Assembly: GCF_023898315.1 (NCBI RefSeq)
Contig: NC_064614.1
Coordinates: 495,892,109 to 495,956,108, forward strand
DNA from: Schistocerca nitens
Taxonomy: Eukaryota; Arthropoda; Insecta; Orthoptera; Acrididae
DNA length: 64,000 bases
Direction: 5' to 3'
Position 1 is the stretch's first letter, and the number at the start of each line of letters is the position of its first letter. The translations under genes were made by a program, and so were the position numbers. Shown piece after piece: positions 12,601 through 25,027 of the stretch. Under the pieces are notes generated by a model. It saw nothing but the letters and a program-made list of their open reading frames with translations, did not search any database and had not been told where the DNA came from.

Positions 12601-14787
12601 CACATATGTTCTAAATCGTAAAACATAAATGTTCCACCTAGTAACGCATTAATGCTGCCACTAATACATTTTACTGTACCATTTTCATAACAGGGAATTT
12701 GTAAGATTTTTAGAAATTTATGTAATGAACAACCACATTTGTTCGTGCGAACATTTTTTATCTTGAATATTATTACCGTCACAGCAATGAGAAACCCTAA
12801 GCAAGCGACTGCCTTCTAAATTATAGACCAGATATGCAGCTGAATTTTTTTCTAGGTATCATTATGTTTTACGGTGCCAAAATTTGATGAGTCACCTACC
12901 CAACTTATGGATACTCTATTTAATCGAAAATGGCTACATTTATTCTCCAGAAGGTATTCAGTTGCATAATACCAGTGTAGAAACAAAGGGAAACAAGTAT
13001 TTGTGTCCTTCGTAAACTTGTTGTTGAAAAGCTGTGAAATTCGTCGGAAATGAATTGGATAAGGAACAGAGAATTCAGGCCGGGATGGGGAAAGCTGTGG
13101 CGAGAAATCGTTCTAACTTCTCTCTGAACTCTGCTTCAGCCATCGAGGAGGGATATTGGATACTAATCTTACTTTTTTTTTGTTTGCTGCACACTAGGAA
13201 TTGTTTGTGTTTCATCAGTTTGAAGAAATTACTCTGGAAGCATTGTCTTAGATATTTTTATGGATAGTTTATTTTTTGTGTTGTGACACGTGTTAGGAAA
13301 GAAAGTAGCATGGTGTTTTATGTATTTGAACCCAAGAAACCATTTTTCATTTTCTTATTTGTTCTCATTTTTGAAGTGCTTGGTCTTGCATTTTGAAGTG
13401 CACGTGAATAGCATCCGTGACTTTTTCCGACAGTTGTAAGAATCAGTCTTTCATTTTTAGCGTTGCGTTTGGATTTCTAACAGCAAATGCTCCGCGAATG
13501 ATTCTGCCTGGAAAATAGAACGCCTTCTCATTAAAACATTTCACTTCTAAACGAAAGGTTTTTAATATTTTACGAGCTTAATTAGCACTGAAAACTGAAT
13601 TTAGTATCTATTGTATCGAGTAAACTCCACAGACCAGAAATTCACGTTTCTTAATACAGTGTGTCAAATATATCTTTACCAAACTATGATTTAATTTCAG
13701 CGAAATACTGCTGAATTCGTCAAAGTTAAATGAAACGTAGCAGAAGTAAATATATCACAACCACGTGCCTATCACGAATAAACAAGTAAAGCATTATCGA
13801 ACTATTTGCTAACTTCTGGAAAACAAGGCGAGGAAAAAAATTCGGAATCTTTAATTACTACACGAAATATTAGCTTACATTGCAGTGTTTGTGGCGTCCT
13901 TCTGCTGTTTCTAGTAGATACATCTGGCAAAAGGAGTAATCTCTACCAACAGTGAGAAGGAATAATTTTGAAAACAGAGGCACTCTATCGCACAATTACT
14001 AAAGACTTTAGCGGCAGCCACATAGAGATGTATCAGCTGCGCTTGTATAACTCTCGCAAGAGTACAGGGGGCAGATGTGATTATTCGCAGATTGCGGCCT
14101 TTTGCAAACAAACAAAAAAAACTGAAATGCATCATTTGCCACCAGCAAAAACTATTAACGTGATGTCTGCTCTGACCGTGCCACATGATATGGTAATCAA
14201 CTGACTAACGTGATGACAGAATGATCTTTCTTTGTGTGATGAAACTAATTCGGGACCAAGTACAGCGGCAGTAAATTTTGCAAGACGAAGCCATGTTGGA
14301 TTGTTTCTTGTTGAAAACAGGGGATAAAACTAAAATTTCCGACAAACTAAAGTTCTCCTATCGATCTCTGTTGTTTTCTGCGACATTCATTGAATTTTCG
14401 AGTGGTACGTAGAAATTTTATCCTCCTGTGTTACACTATTGCATATTTTATTCATAGTTACATTGGGTACTTCTTGCCCAGGGGAGCTCGTTATGACGTT
14501 TCTTGAAATCTAAGAAAGTTTTCTCTAGTGTAAGATTAATGATGTGTCATTTGTAATGAAGATGGCTTTACACAAAAGTTCATTGTCAAACATGAACTAT
14601 ACAGACAGAACGATTATTTAGTATTTTTGAATTTACCTTTGCAAATTAACATTTAACGAAACTGTAGTAATGAGCTGTAAATTACGGATATTTTCCAGCT
14701 GATTTACTTTATGAAATAATGTAACTGGTCTAAAAGTTAACGTAATGCTAGGCGGAAAGCCAGAGAGAAGTCTCTCTGTAATAGAGT
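9645..14787. other. No gene recognised in about 5 kb
   Basis: No transposon domain, tRNA box or long open frame was found. A moderately GC-richer patch at 10380-10700 has several CpGs and short frames on both strands that resemble nothing I know. The rest is AT-rich and unremarkable. Confidence 0.5.
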
Positions 14788-15062
14788 TACACAGTCTGAC
14801 AAAAATGTTCACTACCCGGAACGGGAGGAGGAAAATGGTTCAAATGGCTCTGAGCACTATGGGACTTGACATCTGAGGTCATCATTCCCCTAGACTTAGA
14901 ACTACTTAAATCTAAGTAACCTAAGTACATCACACACATCCATGCCCGAGGCAGGATTCGAACCTGCAACCGTAGCAGCAGCGCGGTTCCGGACTGAAGC
15001 GCCTAGAACCGCTCGGCCACGGAAGGAGGAGACGAAATGAAACTTCATGGGTTGAGAACGTG
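14788..15062 (+). mobile_element. Terminal fragment of Tc1-like family C, split by a SINE
   Basis: TACACAGTCTGACAAAAA begins a terminal repeat that continues as GGGAGGAGGA before the SINE and resumes after it as GACGAAATGAAACTTCA. Read in reverse it matches the end of the family C copy at 18780-18831. Only the terminus remains. Confidence 0.6.
14833..15023 (-). mobile_element. SINE family 1 (tRNA-derived), full length
   Basis: Minus orientation: the tRNA-like head lies at the high-coordinate end with A-box text GGCCGAGCGGTTCTAGGCG and B-box GGTTCGAATCC. It is followed by the body ending in GAGCCATTTGAACCATTTT. A short GGAGGAGGA-like duplication flanks it. It belongs to the commonest SINE family in the window (ten further copies or pieces). 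Confidence 0.85.
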
Positions 15063-16790
15063 TAACCTCCGGTGACACAGTACTCGTTAAAGCCTGTGCT
15101 ATGGTAAGTGAGCGGGGTTCACCTTATGAGAAAGGATTTTCGCATAGTTATCGACCGCGTGTACCTGAATGGTGGCAAATCAGACTTACATCCACTCTGT
15201 AATAACAATAATCTGTCAAGTAAGTTCGAAATGCAATTACACGTCAGGACGGACCAAGAAACGCAGAAGATGCTACCAATGTGATAATAATACGGTCGCC
15301 AGCCTAATTAGGCATTAACTGAGTTTCTTCCCTGTACAAGTTGGTATATTATATTCATGCAAAGCAACAAGTTGTAACACTGCATAATATAGTAGAATTT
15401 TAGAACCAGAAAATCTATTGAACTAATAGTTTCACGTTCTGTACTGATATGGAAAATCATGAATACATAACACTACACTATAATGTTTACTACAAAACTT
15501 TATACTGTCTATTAATCTGATTAAAATCGGGCATAGGTTACCTTAGAAATTGTACTTTCATGCCACACACACAATGTCAATTTTGATAAAGATAAAACAC
15601 TGATAAATTTTGACTTTTATATTGACTTTAACTTTTGCTGGTCAAACCAATTTAGAAAACTTCAGAATTCAAATGAATATGGGGGAGGGGACCCTGAAAC
15701 TGTTGTGATCGCTGTATTTAAAAAAATGATTACTGAATTTATTATTGACTCAAGAGTTCCAGTATATAAGTTACTACTCTTTTCATCTTATTTACTGCTC
15801 ATTTAAATGCCTTTAAATCTGTCTCGAAATAATAAACTTCATTGCTATATCAATACTAAAGTTATCTTTCGACTTCGTTAGACCTTCGCTTTTCATTTAC
15901 TGGTTCATTAACAAAACATTTCTTTAAACACCATTCTAATATAGCTAGATCTGCAAATAATTATTATTAACACAATTTTTAATTTTCATTTCGGGACACT
16001 CGGATTGCACAGCGTTTGGAAAGGACCCTGTCTAGATTAGTTGTGAGGATAATTGAATTATGGAAAAGTTCTGGTAAAATTTAGGTTATTATTGCACCAA
16101 ACAAACACAGTTCACTCTCTGATCCATACGAATACAGTACTAAAAGTTTCAACCTGTTAGTATCGATGCGGCGGTTGACGGGCGGCGAGATGGCAAGGCA
16201 CAGAGCACACATTGAACCACAGCTATGGCTCTTGATGTATCGGCACTTTAATTCTCCTTAGCGTAGCAATACTTTTCCATTTAGTGCCTATGGAATTTTG
16301 CCATGCCTGTGTGGGCGTTGGAACGGCATATCCGAGGCTCAGTGAAACTATGTCTTCCAGGAGAGCCTCCTCGCTCCAGCAGGTTTTGCTCAAACCAGTG
16401 CCAAACTACAACTACTACTGTGCCCGTTGTATCGTGCAGTGCCCGTGTGCATTTTCCCGTGCTCGCCTACCATCCACCTTTTACCGCCCCCTGACAGACC
16501 GGGTATTCACCCGAGGTTTTGCATTCTACATATCCTAATACATTGCCTACGTATAGACCAGACGCACAGATACAATTTTAAACATCTTACAACAGTTTTA
16601 ACATTTGTTACATTTCAATTCTATTACAATATTACTTGACATTTGACATAAACATTAAAATTTACATTGAAACTTATTTCCAATTTTCTTAACATAATGG
16701 CATGAAACAAAAAGAAATGAAATCAGAACATCAATTACACAAGTTTATCGTTAAATCAGAAGAAAAGAAGTACTTATATGTACAATAGTA
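15063..16790. other. No gene recognised
   Basis: AT-rich sequence. A patch at 16160-16520 is less AT-rich and has overlapping plus-strand frames of 60-84 codons with no recognisable domain. Confidence 0.5.
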
Positions 16791-16794
16791 CAGA

Positions 16795-18290
16795 GTCGTT
16801 GTTGTTACAAACGTATGTGATGTTATTTCAGTCATTACAAAATCGAGCCAAATTCACAAACAAGACAGTATGAGCCCACTTGTGAGTATGATGTCGCACC
16901 GCCCGCTGGACTACATACATGAATTGATTCGACTGAGAAGGACGTCATAAAGCCGCTATATCCTCTCCTAAGGCAAACTGGGCTACAGCTGTTGTAACTG
17001 GTCTACGATATCCTGGGTATCGCCACCGAAACGGAACTGACGTCCGAGCTGCTCCCACACATGTTCTATAGGGGCAGATGTCCACCCCCGGTAGCTGATT
17101 GGTCAGCACGACAGACTGTCAATCCTAAGGGCCCGGTTTCGATTCCCGGCTGGGTCGGAGATTTTCTCCGCTCAGGGACTGGGTGTTGTGTTGTCCTGAT
17201 CATCATCATTTCATCCCCATCGACGCACAAGTCGCCGAAGTGGCGTCAAATAGAAGAACTTGCACCCGGCGGACGGTCTACCCGACGAGTGGCCCTAGTC
17301 ACACGACACTTACTTTTTTTTTATAGGGACAGATCTGCTGACCTTGCTGGCCACGGGTTTAGCTAAACATTACGCAGAAGCGTGCTCGATTTGAACGAGC
17401 ATTGTCTTGTGGAAAAATGGGACCACAATAGAGACGCATGAGACGTCCGTTCCGTACCGTTGTGTCGTCAAAGTTCCCTGAATCACTACTGCCCGAGACC
17501 TGAAGTCACACCCGGTAGCTTTCCACATCATGACACCAGGGATCACACCACTGTATCTAGAAAACATTGGAAGAATGATACCTTTCTCTAGGTCTCTGCC
17601 GTACTTGCCGATGATGTTCATCGGGGGTGCGGCAGCACCGTGATTCATTATTGAACACAGTGCGACTGGATTCATCAGCAGTCCATACTTCCCACTCAGA
17701 ACGCAGCCGTGTCTGTTGTGGTGTTGACGGCAGCCTACACATGGTACGGTGATTCCCTAATCCGACTCCAGTGGTGAGGTATGACAGAGAATGTAACAAA
17801 TTACTTGTCAGATCGCAGGCGCAATTGTGAAGGGTTTACGTGGCGCGTCGTGAACAACACAGCGATCCTTCCTTGTGGTGGTGAGACGTGATGGACTGGC
17901 ACCTTGACGACGAGCTTGCTTGTCCTCAATTTCCCATGCAGTCAAACATTGAGCCGCTGTCAAATCCGAAAGCCCCACAAATTTGGATATTGCACGATTC
18001 GACCAGCCGGCCAAATGGAGACCTACAATGAGGCCCCTTCCAAACTCTGTCAGGTGCTGATAACGCTGTCTTATAAGAGTACGCGGCATCCCCACTCAAC
18101 AGCCGACGCAGTTCGCACCGATTGTATACCGTACCAGGCCTGTTAATAACATTAAAGACGAACAACACTAATGCCCTCCGGTGGCCGTTTGAATTATTAC
18201 GAACAAATGCTACTTTTTTCGTTTGCGTTCCCGCCGATGCTGCATGCGTATATAACGTTACGTCGACAGCCGAGTATGTCCTGATAATGC
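16795..18290 (-). pseudogene. Tc1-like transposase family C, interrupted by a SINE
   Basis: The minus strand starts MPRTLIRQRYQHLTEF at about 18089, followed by a helix-turn-helix (ISKFVGLSDLTAAQC), a linker, an ESRC segment at the first catalytic position, SRYSGVIPGVMMW and VVIQGTLTTQRY. After the SINE at 17082-17321 it resumes with IEHVWEQLGRQ, which holds the final Glu. Order and total coding length of about 340 codons fit Tc1-like transposases. Multiple frameshifts and substitutions make it dead. No 5' terminal repeat was found, so the boundary there is soft. Confidence 0.8.
17082..17321 (+). mobile_element. SINE family 2 (tRNA-derived) inserted in the Tc1-like gene
   Basis: The tRNA-like head (GGTAGCTGATTGGTCAGCAC A-box region, GGTTTCGATTCCC B-box) is followed by a body with GGAGATTTTCTCCGCTCAGG and a tail ending in T9. 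Target-site duplication: TATAGGGGCAGATGT at 17067-17081 and TATAGGGACAGATCT at 17322-17336, 13 of 15 identical. This shows LINE-type retroposition into the older transposon. A second copy is at 51912-52166. Confidence 0.9.
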
Positions 18291-18339
18291 GGACAGCTAT
18301 CGAGTATGTCTTCAGGTCATTTCCTCAGTAGATTGAGTA

Positions 18340-18831
18340 AAATTCTGACGGCGTAACGGTACGTCAGCCGCACCATGTCTTCAAGTGTTATCTCTGATGC
18401 GTCACAGTAGGGGTGCCATTTTTCAATGACAAATGCTCGTTCACACTTGGAACTGTATGCACTGTATACGTGACGTTGAGGTACACCCTTGGCCAGTAAG
18501 GTATCCAGATTCGTCCCCTATAAGAACATGTGTGGGAGCAGTTCAACGACGCCCCACTGCCAGTACCCAGTTAAAAACATTGCGGGTCAGCTTGCCTCAG
18601 CCGAGTATACAACTACTTTGTGAGACCCTCCCCAACCGAAACAATGTATGCGTGTAGCCAGCGGGGGGCACAACGTCATACTGATGAGTGGGGCTCGTAC
18701 TTCCAAGTTCTTTGTAAGTTTGGCCCGATTTTTAAATCACTGAAATATCGTTACATACATTATCAAACGTGAAGTTTAATGCGCTTCCTCCTCCCCTTCT
18801 GGGTATTCCACTTTTTGTGTCAGGCTGTTTA
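18340..18831 (+). pseudogene. Tc1-like family C, 3' part, opposite orientation
   Basis: Plus-strand text matches the C-terminal half of the family C transposase: a CAACGGTACGTC-like start, WPVRYPDSSPI, and CCCCTATAAGAACATGTGTG shared with 17050-17070 in the minus copy. It ends in the family terminus near 18831. It lies tail-out against the minus copy, so the two form a broken inverted pair. Confidence 0.75.
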
Positions 18832-21800
18832 CTTCCATTGTTAGTAAGAAAAATTCATTAAATTTACCTTGCAGTTTTTTGTACCACTTGCGTAACGTTA
18901 TACAACGATCTGGTTGGTATTAGCGTATGTCTAAAGTGGAGTAGGTCCCTTTCATAATAGGCTCGGGTAGCGCGTTTTAAACAATTCCATTCTCTTACCC
19001 AATGTATTTGCAACCATACTTTTTCATTAGACTGTGACAACTGAGGGAACTGTATAGTGACCTACTTATTTTGTTCTTAAGAAAATAGAATTCCGCTGTC
19101 TTATCTAGTCTTTCGAGAACACTTCCACGGCCATATAAGCATAACAAGGCATTTTAGTTGACGAAGAAATCGCGGGATTAATTCCATCTACATCAATAAG
19201 TTTCTCATATACTATATCTCTATTATATTTTCTGCAGTATGTCTTGCCAAGCTATTTTTGTTGCGAAATTTTAAAATAGATAATTCATTCTTCTTCAACA
19301 TGAAAGCACTCTTGTAGTCTTTCACGAGGACTTACTTATTTCCTTTGCGTAATTGGGGTTATGAATGTCAATTTTCACTGGTTTATTTGTAAGTGATGTT
19401 CTGGTTCATTTCTGTAAGTCACTTTACTATTCCAACAGAAGAAGTATAGGGAAGAACTATCGCCGTTTAATCAAATTCCACATCAATCGACAGACTGTTC
19501 GAAGTATGCGACGACGCATGCGTATGATACTGACTATAATTAAGCCACAGCAGCGCAGTGTAAAACAAATAAAGCAAGAACGTCAACATTTACGACGCCA
19601 AAACGAGGGAGAAGCCATTGCCCTTAATGACGATCCTCAAAATATACAGCAACGTAGATTGACTTCTTCAGCTGTGATAGCTGAACCCTATACGCCTAAT
19701 AACGGAGGAACTGGGTGAAGCGTGTAGACAAAATATAACATAAAACTCACCTGTCTTCCTCAGCTATCTTTTGTATGGACCCGACCTTATCACATCTAAC
19801 ATTAAGAAATAACAGCGTGGTGACTAGAATAGTGAATACTTGTATGAGGTTGCTTTTTATTTTGGTGTTTTTCGTGCACAGAAGTAAACATGAACGTACG
19901 CGGCAAACTATTGTTTATTGTTGATTCTCTTCAGTCAGATTGACACTGATTTGTACCCACTTCAATGGATCAAGTAAGTATGTCGACAGAACAGTGCTTT
20001 GCTCCAGACATGAACACAGGTTTCATCGCACTGACGGCGCCATTAACCACGGGAGTGCAGAGTGCAGAGTGGGGGCCCCATTCTGATCTCACGCGTCACT
20101 GAAACACACAACATGTGATGAAGCAAGTTTCGACAAAGAGAAGGAGAAGGGAGAAATTTCGCGGCTCCGTCAACATTGAATCATTGGCAGTGAAATTGGG
20201 ATAGTTGCATAAATATAAAGAAGTCACCAGTAACTGGTTACCACAACCACACACAACACAAAGGCGTTGACGTTTCTTGGTGGACCTCACCCACCTGGAC
20301 GCACAAATGGTTGTCAAGAGGAAAACTATCCCAGCAATTGTGTGTTTTAACAAAACCAAGGCATTTTGCGAAAGGTTTGTTTCCTTTTCTTAGTTTGATT
20401 TTTTTTGCAGTTCGATACGTCGGTGGGTATTTTGTTTGTTATAGGTCTGAGTTGTTAAAACCTCCTGCTACAGGTTACGCCATGCAATCTTCTAGCAGAT
20501 ACGTTCTTGGGTTTGTTTTCTGAACTGCTCGGGTTTTGGACATCTTGGTAGATCAATTGGGTGTGATGCCTTTCTTGAAAATTTTCTTATGTTTGCTAAT
20601 TCTGACAAAATCATTGACTCTGAATTTAGATTTCCATGGATCCTCATCTTGGTCTTATTACACATAGCAGACAAAAGGCTATTATGTTTACATGAATAGT
20701 CTCATACTAATTCTTTTATGTTTTGTATAACTGTACTTATTTACTAGGTGTTGCAACACATAAATCCCTCTGAAGGGACATTTTCTTGTGAAACTTTTAA
20801 ACATCTCTCCCTTAAGAATAGAAAAGGTGAGTAGTGATTAATCTTTTGTGTTAGCATCTAAAAATGGGTGTTGTTAAATTCCTTAGCTAAGGCAGTTTTT
20901 AAATGATTTGAAATCCTACTACTTTTCTGATTACTTTTCTAAGTGCCTCTGCGACATCAGCACCAGATTTAGTCTTTAGAGCACCAACCTATGCATTTTT
21001 GAAGCACGGATCACTACTTTTAATAAATATTTATGGCCTGAATTTTATTTGGAATATGCATCCAAGTTAACTAAATCAGCATCATGAAACGTTCAATTCC
21101 TTTCATGGTAACTACTCTCCTCATACAGATCTTGCGTGCTTAGCGAGGCAGTTCTTAATTTATTTCAGCCTGCATGCTGATTACAACAAAGTCAGCATCA
21201 AGAGCAAGACCTTTTCAGAACAATGTGTGAACAATAAAATAGTTATTTCTACGGCGTTTAAGAAAGAGGGTAGGGAAAAACCAAACAAATAAAAATATTC
21301 CATATATAAATTGTATTTTAAAAATATGATAACACAAGATATTTCCTCCTTTTTTTCAACAACAAGGTACATTCCGTTCATTGGTGCCAAACGGGAAATT
21401 TCTCAAGTGACAATCACACCATCACTGATCCAACAATTTCATATTTAACCCAGCAGTCAATGACTCATGTCTGTCAACAAACGTTTTCAATATCAACACA
21501 GGCAGTGAGGAGCATCCCATGTCCTCAGTATTACACACGTCATATTCTGGAAACAAGTCCTCAACCCACATCTCTTCCTACAAATCCTTCATGAATACAC
21601 ATGACTTTGGAGCTGTAGCTATCAACTATTCAGCACCGTCTCCAATGGCACACCAGATGAGTTAATATTGTGTCTGTGAAGATTTTACTTTATCCATTTT
21701 GCTGACGTTGTAACCAGTTCATAGTAGGGCAGCGTACAATGTAGAATGAATTCATGAGAAACAATTGTACTAACCCTTGAGAAGAAAGTGATTTTATATC

Positions 21801-22079
21801 TGGCAGAATCCTTGGTAATCAAAGAAGACTGTGTAGAAGTTTCTGCAAAAAAAAAAAAAAATGAATAAATAAATAAATAAAATAAAATAAAAAAAGCATG
21901 CTGAAAAGGATTTGCCTAGCAAAATTTTTATATGAAAATTAAAAAGTCACTGATTTTACATGACATTCCTCACGTTCAATTAGTTTTTTGCTTACATTTT
22001 CACAGCCTGTTAGGCCATGTAAATGATGGGATACGCAGATTTTCATTGAATCAGTAATATGTAAACAATGAGTCTTATG
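18832..22079. other. No gene recognised
   Basis: Mostly AT-rich. The plus-strand frame at 19365-19718 (117 codons) is Arg/Gln-rich in its second half but shows no known domain. An ATGGATCAA-GTAAGT string at 19963 resembles a start codon followed by a splice donor, but nothing supports it. Confidence 0.45.
21846..21895. repeat. A-rich (AATA)n simple repeat
   Basis: A run of about 14 A followed by repeated AATA/AAATA units. Confidence 0.9.
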
Positions 22080-23487
22080 TACACTACTGGCCATTAAAAT
22101 TGCTACACCACGAATATGTGCTACAAACGTGAAATTTAATCGACAAGATGAAGATACTGTGATATGCAAATGATTAGCTTTTCAGAGAATTCACATAAGG
22201 TTGGCGCCGGTTGCGACACCTACAACGTGCTGATATGAGGAAAGTTTCCAACCGATTTCTCATACACAAACAACAGTTGACCGGCGTTGCATGATTAAAC
22301 GTTGTTGTGATGCCTCGTGTAAGAAGGAGAAATGCGTACCGTCACGTTTCCGACTTTGATAAAGGTCTGATTGTAGTGTATCGCGATTGTGGTTTATCGT
22401 ATCGCGACATTGCTGCTCGCGTTGGTCGAGATCAAATGACTGTTAGCCGAATATGGCATTGATGGGTTCAGGAGGGTAATACGGAACGCCGTGCTGGATC
22501 CCAATGGCCTCGTATCACTAGCAGTCGAGATGACAGGCATCTTATCCGCATGGCTGTAACGGATCCTGCAGCCACGTCTCGATCCCTGAGTCAGCAGATG
22601 GGGACGTTTGCAAGACAACAACCATCTGCACGAACAGTTCTACGACGTTTGCAGCAGCATGGACTATCAGCTCAGAGACCGTGGCTGCGTCTACCCTTGA
22701 CGCAGCATCACAGACAGGAACTCCTGCGATGCTGTACTCAACCACGAACCTGGGTGCACGAATGGCTAACCCTCATTTTTTCTGATGAATTAGGTTCTGT
22801 ATACAGCATCATGATGGTCGCATCCGTGTTTGGCGACATCGCAGTGAACGTACATTGGAAGAGTGTATTCGTCATCACCATACTGGCGTATCAGCCGGCG
22901 TGATGGTATGGGGTGCCGTTGGTTAGACGTCTCGCTCACCTCTTGTTCGCATTTACGTCACTTTGAACAGTGGACGTTACATTTCAGATGTGTTACGACC
23001 CGTGGCTCTACCCTTCGTTAGATCCCTGCGAAACCCTACATTTCAGCAGGATAATGCACGATCGAATGCTGCAGGTCCTGTACGGGCCTTTCTGGATACA
23101 TAAAATGTTCGACTGCTGCCCTGGCCAGCACATTCTCCAGATCGCTCACCAATTGAAAACGTCTGGTCAATGGTGGCAGAGCACCTGGTTCGTCACAACA
23201 CGCCAGTCACTACTCTTAATGAACTGTGGTATCATGTTGAAGCTGCATGGGGAGCTGTACCTGTACACGTCATCCAAGCTCTGTTTGACTCAATGCTCTG
23301 GCGTATCAAGGCCGTTATTACAGCCAGAGGTGGTTGTTCTGGGTACTGATTTCTCAATATCTACGAACCCAAATTGCATGAAAATGTAATCACATGTCAG
23401 TTCTAGTATAATATATTTGTTCAATGAATACCCGTTTATCATCTGCATTTCTTTCTTGGTGTAGCAATTTTAATGGCCGGTAGTGTA
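22080..23487 (+). mobile_element. Tc1-like element family D, full length with terminal inverted repeats
   Basis: The left end TACACTACTGGCCATTAAAA and right end TTTTAATGGCCGGTAGTGTA are inverted repeats of about 30 bp ending in TA, the Tc1/mariner target. Length is about 1.41 kb. A sister copy in reverse orientation lies at 54996-56383. Confidence 0.93.
22310..23406 (+). pseudogene. Family D Tc1-like transposase, dead copy
   Basis: Starts MPRVRRRNAYRHVSDFDKG, with a helix-turn-helix (LSYRDIAARVGRDQMTVSRIW), a TGA near 22463, a second DNA-binding segment, IFSDE with the first Asp near 22780, and a one-base deletion just after it (about 22787). In the shifted frame it continues to FQQDNARS with the second Asp and SPIENVW with the Glu. 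Further stops occur near 22924, within the DT-NVRLLPW segment (about 23103) and near 23350. All three catalytic residues survive, but at least four stops and one frameshift inactivate it. Expected length of about 360 codons is normal. Confidence 0.9.
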
Positions 23488-24017
23488 TATTCCCCTTTAT
23501 CTGTAAATTAGTAGCTCCCTTTTTAATTCTTATTATAGTTGTAGCTTGCCATCAAAGAGTACTTGGGGTAGCTCATGAGGATTGAAGTTTCTCGTTAGAG
23601 CTAAGCAGTAAACAACGAGACACACATTCTTCATGATGACACAGCGAGCCTACTGTCTCTCCACGACATGGGGAACGAAAGGAACTTTTTCCCTATTTTA
23701 CTTACAGTTGACATCATAGTTCGTGAAACAGCGAACACCGAATGCAAAAATGCCACCCACCGCTCTCTTATAAAGCGTCTTCCTTTTTTCTTTTAGCTCC
23801 AAGCCGTAGCTTGAGAATACTGTAGCAAGTACAAAGTGCAGTCCCTATGGATAAAGACGTTGTGACAACAGAAGGGCGGTAGTCTTGCCCCCCATCTGTA
23901 CTAGAAGACTGAAACTAAGCGTTCAGTTGGATAAGACATTTTTCTTTTTGCAGTAGGGAGACTTTTGCGGTGCCCAGGCCTGTAATTGGAAAACACTAAT
24001 AGAAAAGATAGAAAGAT
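23488..24017. other. No gene recognised
   Basis: AT-rich sequence with nothing recognisable. Confidence 0.5.
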
Positions 24018-24338
24018 ACTGTGGGGCGGCGGTAGAATTAATTATTATATTTAATGTAATGTAGAAAAGATGCATTTCCCTGCCGTTTAGCCGGCCGAAG
24101 TGGCCGTGCGGTTAAAGGCGCTGCAGTCTGGAACCGCAAGACCGCTACGGTCGCAGGTTCGAATCCTGCCTCGGGCATGGATGTTTGTGATGTCCTTAGG
24201 TTAGTTAGGTTTAACTAGTTCTAAGTTCTAGGGGACTAATGACCTCAGAAGTTGAGTCCCATAGTGCTCAGAGCCATTTGAACCAGCCTGCCGTTTAACC
24301 ATATGTGGGGCGGCGGGTGGAATTAATTATTATATATA
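24018..24338. repeat. Duplicated 33-36 bp block flanking a SINE
   Basis: TGTGGGGCGGCGGTAGAATT at 24018 and TGTGGGGCGGCGGGTGGAAT at 24304, each followed by AATTATTATAT, lie either side of the SINE and its own target duplication. The block was tandemly duplicated before or independently of the SINE insertion. Confidence 0.7.
24090..24286 (+). mobile_element. SINE family 1, full length
   Basis: The head contains GTGGCCGTGCGGTTAAAGGC (A box) and CAGGTTCGAATCCTG (B box) with a long variable arm like a type II tRNA (Leu/Ser class). Body ends GAGCCATTTGAACCA. Target-site duplication CCTGCCGTTTA at 24079-24089 and 24287-24297. Confidence 0.93.
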
Positions 24339-25027
24339 TGTTCCTGTTATTTATGCTGTCCTTTGCCGTTCTCAACACTGGCTCTCTAACTACAATATTG
24401 GCAAGCAGAAAGTGATTAGCAAAACGTGAAGCCTGTAATTAGAATTCCTAGTGCCCACTTCATCTGAGAAACACACTTATAGCTGCAGCTTATAGCTCTG
24501 AGAAATTAGGAGATTGTCTGGGATTCATAATCAAAAAACGAGTTTCTAAAAATTTTTCAGTATATTCTGAAAGTCAAAGATCAAAAAAAAAAAAAAAAAA
24601 AAAAAGGGAATCCACACAATCCAACTACCAGAGCAGTTCAGAGTCTAATGCGCTGATGCAACTATAACTGTCCAAATTAAATGTTTAAGTGAATGCTCGC
24701 CATAATTTGATGATAATGTTCATCAAACGCCACGCTAAATAATGGTAGAATGTTTGTCCCGCGGCGGCACATGAAAATACGGCATACGCAAACTGAAGAT
24801 AGATAATTAAAGTCATCCCAGGATTAACACTTCTCTCAAAAATGATTTCATGGTTACGCGTATCCCGAGTAACTTAATACGGCATCCGAGGCGGTTTATA
24901 GCGATGATATCGACGCGGCGCGACTCCCAACACAGATGGTGTGCTATTCAGTCTTAAGAGAACTGGGGCCTTGCTTCCTCTCGCAGCGTTCTTATATATA
25001 AAGCTGCGGTGCGGACGGCTAAGGGAA
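24339..25027. other. No gene recognised
   Basis: Includes a run of about 23 A at 24583-24605. No coding signal recognised. Confidence 0.5.

Noticed and set aside
14940-15020. tRNA genes within the SINE heads
   Set aside because: All copies share a SINE body and target-site duplications; they are retroposed promoters, not tRNA genes.
19365-19718. 117-codon plus-strand open frame
   Set aside because: No recognisable domain, composition biased and no supporting neighbours.
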